Below are positions 37,951 to 41,221 of a stretch of 41,221 bases of DNA, one piece after another. The stretch's first letter is position 1; each line of letters opens with the position of its first letter. Source of the DNA: Verrucomicrobiota bacterium (GTDB taxonomy: Bacteria > Verrucomicrobiota > Verrucomicrobiia > Limisphaerales > UBA9464); contig JAPLUF010000119.1 in NCBI GenBank assembly GCA_026397755.1, positions 1-41,221 on the forward strand, read 5' to 3'. Both the position numbers and the translations under genes were made by a program. The notes beneath the pieces are model-generated. The model was not told the DNA's origin, did not search any database, and was given only the letters and a program-made list of their open reading frames with translations.

Positions 37951-40808
37951 CGGAGGAAAACAAATTCTTTGGAGGCGAAGAGCGCGTGATTCAAAGCCGC
38001 ATAGGCCGACCGCTCACGAGCCAACGGCGACGTTTCTGACGTTGCGGACCGTTCAGATTCTAAGAACTCCAAGGCCATGCGAACTTCATCGGCTCGCGGC
38101 CACCGGGAGAAGGCTGAGAGCCAGAGCGTTTCGATGCGCGCTCGATCTAAATCGGCGGAAACGGTGCTGGTAGCAGTGCCCTCCGGGAGGAGTGTTTCTG
38201 CCCACCGCCGGGCCATCAGATGAACCAACTCACTATTCATCAGGGCCAGGGATTGTGCCGGCACATTAGAGGCATGGCGACGACCGCAAGTGGTGGCCGG
38301 GGACGGTTGGTCGAAGGCCTGCAAGAAGGGATCGAGAAAATTGCGCCGCGTCTCGAGGTACACACTGCGACGACGGGCCCCATCAATCGGCCCAGACTTC
38401 CCAGGTCGGCCGCGCCCTTGCATATGCTCGGTCAGGCGGGCCGGAACGCTGACACCACCCGCCGTGCGGTCGAGGGTGCCGGAGGCGGCCAACATCGCAT
38501 CCCGAATTTCCTCGGCATCGAGGCGTCGGACCGGCAGCGGCGACCAAACTTCGGCCGGGGTCTCGCCGGGATCGGCCGCAGACCGATAGGCATGGGAAAG
38601 AGCAATGTCCCGAATGATCTGCTTGAAGGTGTGGCCTCGACTCAACCGGGACGCCAGGTGGTCGAGCAATTCCGGGCTCCAAGGCGTGCCACCGAGTTGC
38701 CCGAAATCATCGGGTGTCTCAACGATGCCGCGCCCGAACATCTTGAGCCAAATTCGGTTGGCAGTGGTTCGCCACAAGAACGGGCGACGCGGATCGGTGA
38801 GTGCTGCCACCAAGGCCCGGCGACCACTGCCCACTACAGGTTCCTTGTCACGGGCACCCAGCAGAGACAATCGCGCCAGCGGAGCGGCCTCGCCCGGGCG
38901 GTGAGCCGCACCGCGGAGGTGAATTGGCTCGTCCAACGGACCTCCTTCATCGGCCACCAATGCGCGAATAGGCGGAGCGCAGGCGAGCAACGCATCCCGA
39001 GCCTCAACAACGCGCCGGCGCGCCTCGGCTAAGCCCGGAGCCGCTGCGTTCAGCCCGCTGGCCAAGCCGTCAGAATCCCACTGTTCGAAGGGGGGCGGCG
39101 TGGGCGCATCGCTCGCAAGAATCGTATCGACCTCGATCCAACCCGGGCCGTCATCCTGCACCTCGAAGTGAACGCGTTCCCCTGCATAGCGAGAGAAGTC
39201 GAACGTCTCGATTCGCCAAGCCATCTCGCGCGGGTCTTTTTGGGCCTCCACCCCTTCGACGCGCCCGAGGCGGCGACGGTATCCCTCGAAGAGCAGGCCC
39301 ACATGCTTATCGAGCCAGTAGTTGTCCACGACGGCACGGAAGGCGGCATCGCTACCCCGCAACCGGACGTGAAAATAGCGTTTCTGGATGGTGAAATCGG
39401 CCGAACGGGCACTGCCGGCCAGCGGCAATGCAAGGCGAGCACTGTCGAGAGTGCCCGTCTCCGCGACCCGAAGCTCCCCAGCCGTCGTGAGAGCCAACCG
39501 AGAACCCGAGGCATCAAACGCGTGTCCGCTGCGGGACCACCCCGCACCACCCTGAATCACGTCATCCAGCACCGTGACACCCACAGCCTGAGTGGCACGA
39601 GTTACTCCGGAGACACCGAACATTTGAGCCACCGCCTCCAAAGACTCCTGGGCCGCCAACGCGCGGCCCGAAGTCCGCGCATCGGCATCGAGGAACCCCT
39701 CAATGCGTCGCGTGTTCCGGGCCACGCCCGACAACGCATAAAAATCCCGGGTAGGAATGGGGTCAAACTTGTGGTCGTGACAACGGGCACAGGCGATCGA
39801 CAACCCAAAGAGACTCCGGCCCGCCACATCCACCGCCCCGGCCAATCGATCGGCTTCATCCTGACGGACATCGACAGGAGCATGGGTCGCAGGCCCGAGG
39901 AACCACCACGCCGTCCCAATAGGGGCAGCATTGGGAAGCCCCAAACCCGGCCGCGGCGGCAACAAGTCACCGGCCACCTGCTCGGCCACGAATCGAGCTA
40001 GCGGCAGATCGGCATTGAAGGCCTCGACCACGTAATCCCGATAGCGCCAGGCATAGGGAATATCGAAATCGAATTCATGGGCCATGGTCTCGGCAAAGCG
40101 GGCGAGGTCCAGCCAATGACGGCCCCAGCGCTCACCGAAGGCCGGGTCTGCCAGATATCGGTCCACCCAGCGCGCATAGTGTTCGGGAGTGGGATCGGCT
40201 AAAAAGATCCGCACCTCTTCCGTCGTCGGCGGCAACCCCCGCAAGTCATACGACAACCGACGGAGCAACGCCGCGTGATCGATGTCCCGCGCCGGAGCCG
40301 GCAACCGCGCCGCCTCGCGGTTGGCGAGAACGAAGGCGTCGATACCTCCCCAACACCACTGCCCATTACGAACAGAGGGCAAGCCAGGGTCTTGAAGAGC
40401 ACGGAACGCCCAGGGCTCAGCATAGCCAGCACCGGCGGCAATCCACTGCTCCAGAATTCGCACCTCGTTCGGGTTCAACGGTTCTCCCTTCGGCGGCATG
40501 CGTTCGTCTGGATCGGAATGCACCACCCGAGCCAGCATCGGGCTGGAAGACGGCTTACCTGGCACAATCGCCACCCCACCCGATTTCAGCGGACTCGTCG
40601 CACCCTCCACCGTATCCAAGCGCAACCCCGCCTTACGGGCCTCGGCGTCCGGGCCATGGCACGCGTAGCACTTAGCGGCCAAAATGGGACGCACCGAACG
40701 AGTGAAATCCGGCCCCAAAGCCATCACCTGACCGGTCCCCAGAATGAGTCCCCCAAGGGCAAGGACGGTGCTCAGCCAGCAACCCATCGATGGAAAGACA
40801 GTGGACAC
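37947..40808 (-). CDS. PSD1 / DUF1549-DUF1553 cytochrome c-like domain protein
   Basis: FTRSVRPILAAKCYACHGPDAEARKAGLRLDT haem-binding motif; DUF1549 WVDRYLADPAFGERWGRHWLDLARFAET; DUF1553 C-terminal half. 4-nt overlap with DUF1501. Confidence 0.95.
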   Translation of the reverse strand: MSTVFPSMGCWLSTVLALGGLILGTGQVMALGPDFTRSVRPILAAKCYACHGPDAEARKAGLRLDTVEGATSPLKSGGVAIVPGKPSSSPMLARVVHSDPDERMPPKGEPLNPNEVRILEQWIAAGAGYAEPWAFRALQDPGLPSVRNGQWCWGGIDAFVLANREAARLPAPARDIDHAALLRRLSYDLRGLPPTTEEVRIFLADPTPEHYARWVDRYLADPAFGERWGRHWLDLARFAETMAHEFDFDIPYAWRYRDYVVEAFNADLPLARFVAEQVAGDLLPPRPGLGLPNAAPIGTAWWFLGPATHAPVDVRQDEADRLAGAVDVAGRSLFGLSIACARCHDHKFDPIPTRDFYALSGVARNTRRIEGFLDADARTSGRALAAQESLEAVAQMFGVSGVTRATQAVGVTVLDDVIQGGAGWSRSGHAFDASGSRLALTTAGELRVAETGTLDSARLALPLAGSARSADFTIQKRYFHVRLRGSDAAFRAVVDNYWLDKHVGLLFEGYRRRLGRVEGVEAQKDPREMAWRIETFDFSRYAGERVHFEVQDDGPGWIEVDTILASDAPTPPPFEQWDSDGLASGLNAAAPGLAEARRRVVEARDALLACAPPIRALVADEGGPLDEPIHLRGAAHRPGEAAPLARLSLLGARDKEPVVGSGRRALVAALTDPRRPFLWRTTANRIWLKMFGRGIVETPDDFGQLGGTPWSPELLDHLASRLSRGHTFKQIIRDIALSHAYRSAADPGETPAEVWSPLPVRRLDAEEIRDAMLAASGTLDRTAGGVSVPARLTEHMQGRGRPGKSGPIDGARRRSVYLETRRNFLDPFLQAFDQPSPATTCGRRHASNVPAQSLALMNSELVHLMARRWAETLLPEGTATSTVSADLDRARIETLWLSAFSRWPRADEVRMALEFLESERSATSETSPLARERSAYAALNHALFASKEFVFLR

Positions 40809-40939
40809 CCAGAAACACTACCATCGAAGGCCCCCATTGGAAATGCCCATCATCCCCCAAACCCACCCCTAAAAGCAGCCGCCGCCGGACCAGGCCGAAA
40901 CGAACACTGAAGGTAAAACCCCTTCTCTCCTCGCGCATT

Positions 40940-40953
40940 CCTGCGAACGCAGG
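40940..40953. repeat. Short palindrome CCTGCG-AA-CGCAGG
   Basis: Direct reading; a near copy CCTGCG-AG-CGCAGG lies at 41084-41097. Confidence 0.7.
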
Positions 40954-40957
40954 CACA

Positions 40958-41036
40958 TCCCCAACGCCCCTTCTTCACCACCGCACACCCCGGGCGGCAG
41001 CGGGACCGGGCCGGAGCAAGCATTGGAAGCGATCAC
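40958..41036. repeat. 79-bp exact direct repeat, copy 1
   Basis: TCCCCAACGCCCCTTCTTCACCACCGCACACCCCGGGCGGCAGCGGGACCGGGCCGGAGCAAGCATTGGAAGCGATCAC, identical to 41143-41221. Confidence 0.97.
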
Positions 41037-41142
41037 CAAAACCCCTCGCGCACAGCGCGAAAGCAACCCCTCCCCCGAGCTTCCCTGCGAGCGCAGGACC
41101 GTTCCCGCAGAGCCCGTCACCGACAACCCACCTAAGAGCCCG

Positions 41143-41221
41143 TCCCCAACGCCCCTTCTTCACCACCGCACACCCCGGGCGGCAGCGGGACCGGGCCGGA
41201 GCAAGCATTGGAAGCGATCAC
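41143..41221. repeat. 79-bp exact direct repeat, copy 2, truncated by the window end
   Basis: Identical to 40958-41036 with a period of 185 bp; the last base of the window is still inside the match. Confidence 0.97.

Noticed and set aside
40869-41208. ORFs across the terminal repeat region (85 and 77 aa, minus strand)
   Set aside because: Composed of repeat and palindrome sequence; no domain or start-site support.

Overview
GC-rich chromosomal window. The gene content (Tol-Pal operon, PSD1/DUF1501 pair, CE15-like esterase, pseudopilin plus MauE/DoxX-like gene) suggests Verrucomicrobiota or the wider PVC group; this is inferred from content, with no phylogeny run. Order from left to right: serS; aceE (probable TTG start); a cluster of three hairpins; a minus-strand tolQ / zinc-ribbon membrane protein / tolR / tolA(tonB) / tolB / pal operon; a SNF2 helicase; an FtsX-type permease with an apparent N-terminal frameshift; a small zinc-binding protein; a MauE/DoxX-like protein; a pseudopilin; GtrA; a PIG-V-like mannosyltransferase; an RsuA-type pseudouridine synthase; an exporter trio (ABC, HlyD, TolC) whose ABC subunit has degenerate ATPase motifs; an aldehyde dehydrogenase; an OPT transporter; a Tat-type alkaline phosphatase; a LamG/Ig-like protein; a CE15-like esterase; a repeat mosaic; GNAT; an SGNH lipoprotein; DUF1501; PSD1; and a terminal 79-bp exact direct repeat. 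The best candidates for something undescribed are (i) a membrane protein with three tandem double zinc ribbons (12 CxxC motifs), embedded with overlapping or near-touching frames between tolQ and tolR, and (ii) an ABC-HlyD-TolC exporter whose ABC subunit lacks the Walker A lysine, the LSGGQ signature and the H-loop histidine. No CRISPR array, prophage, transposase, rRNA or convincing tRNA was seen.
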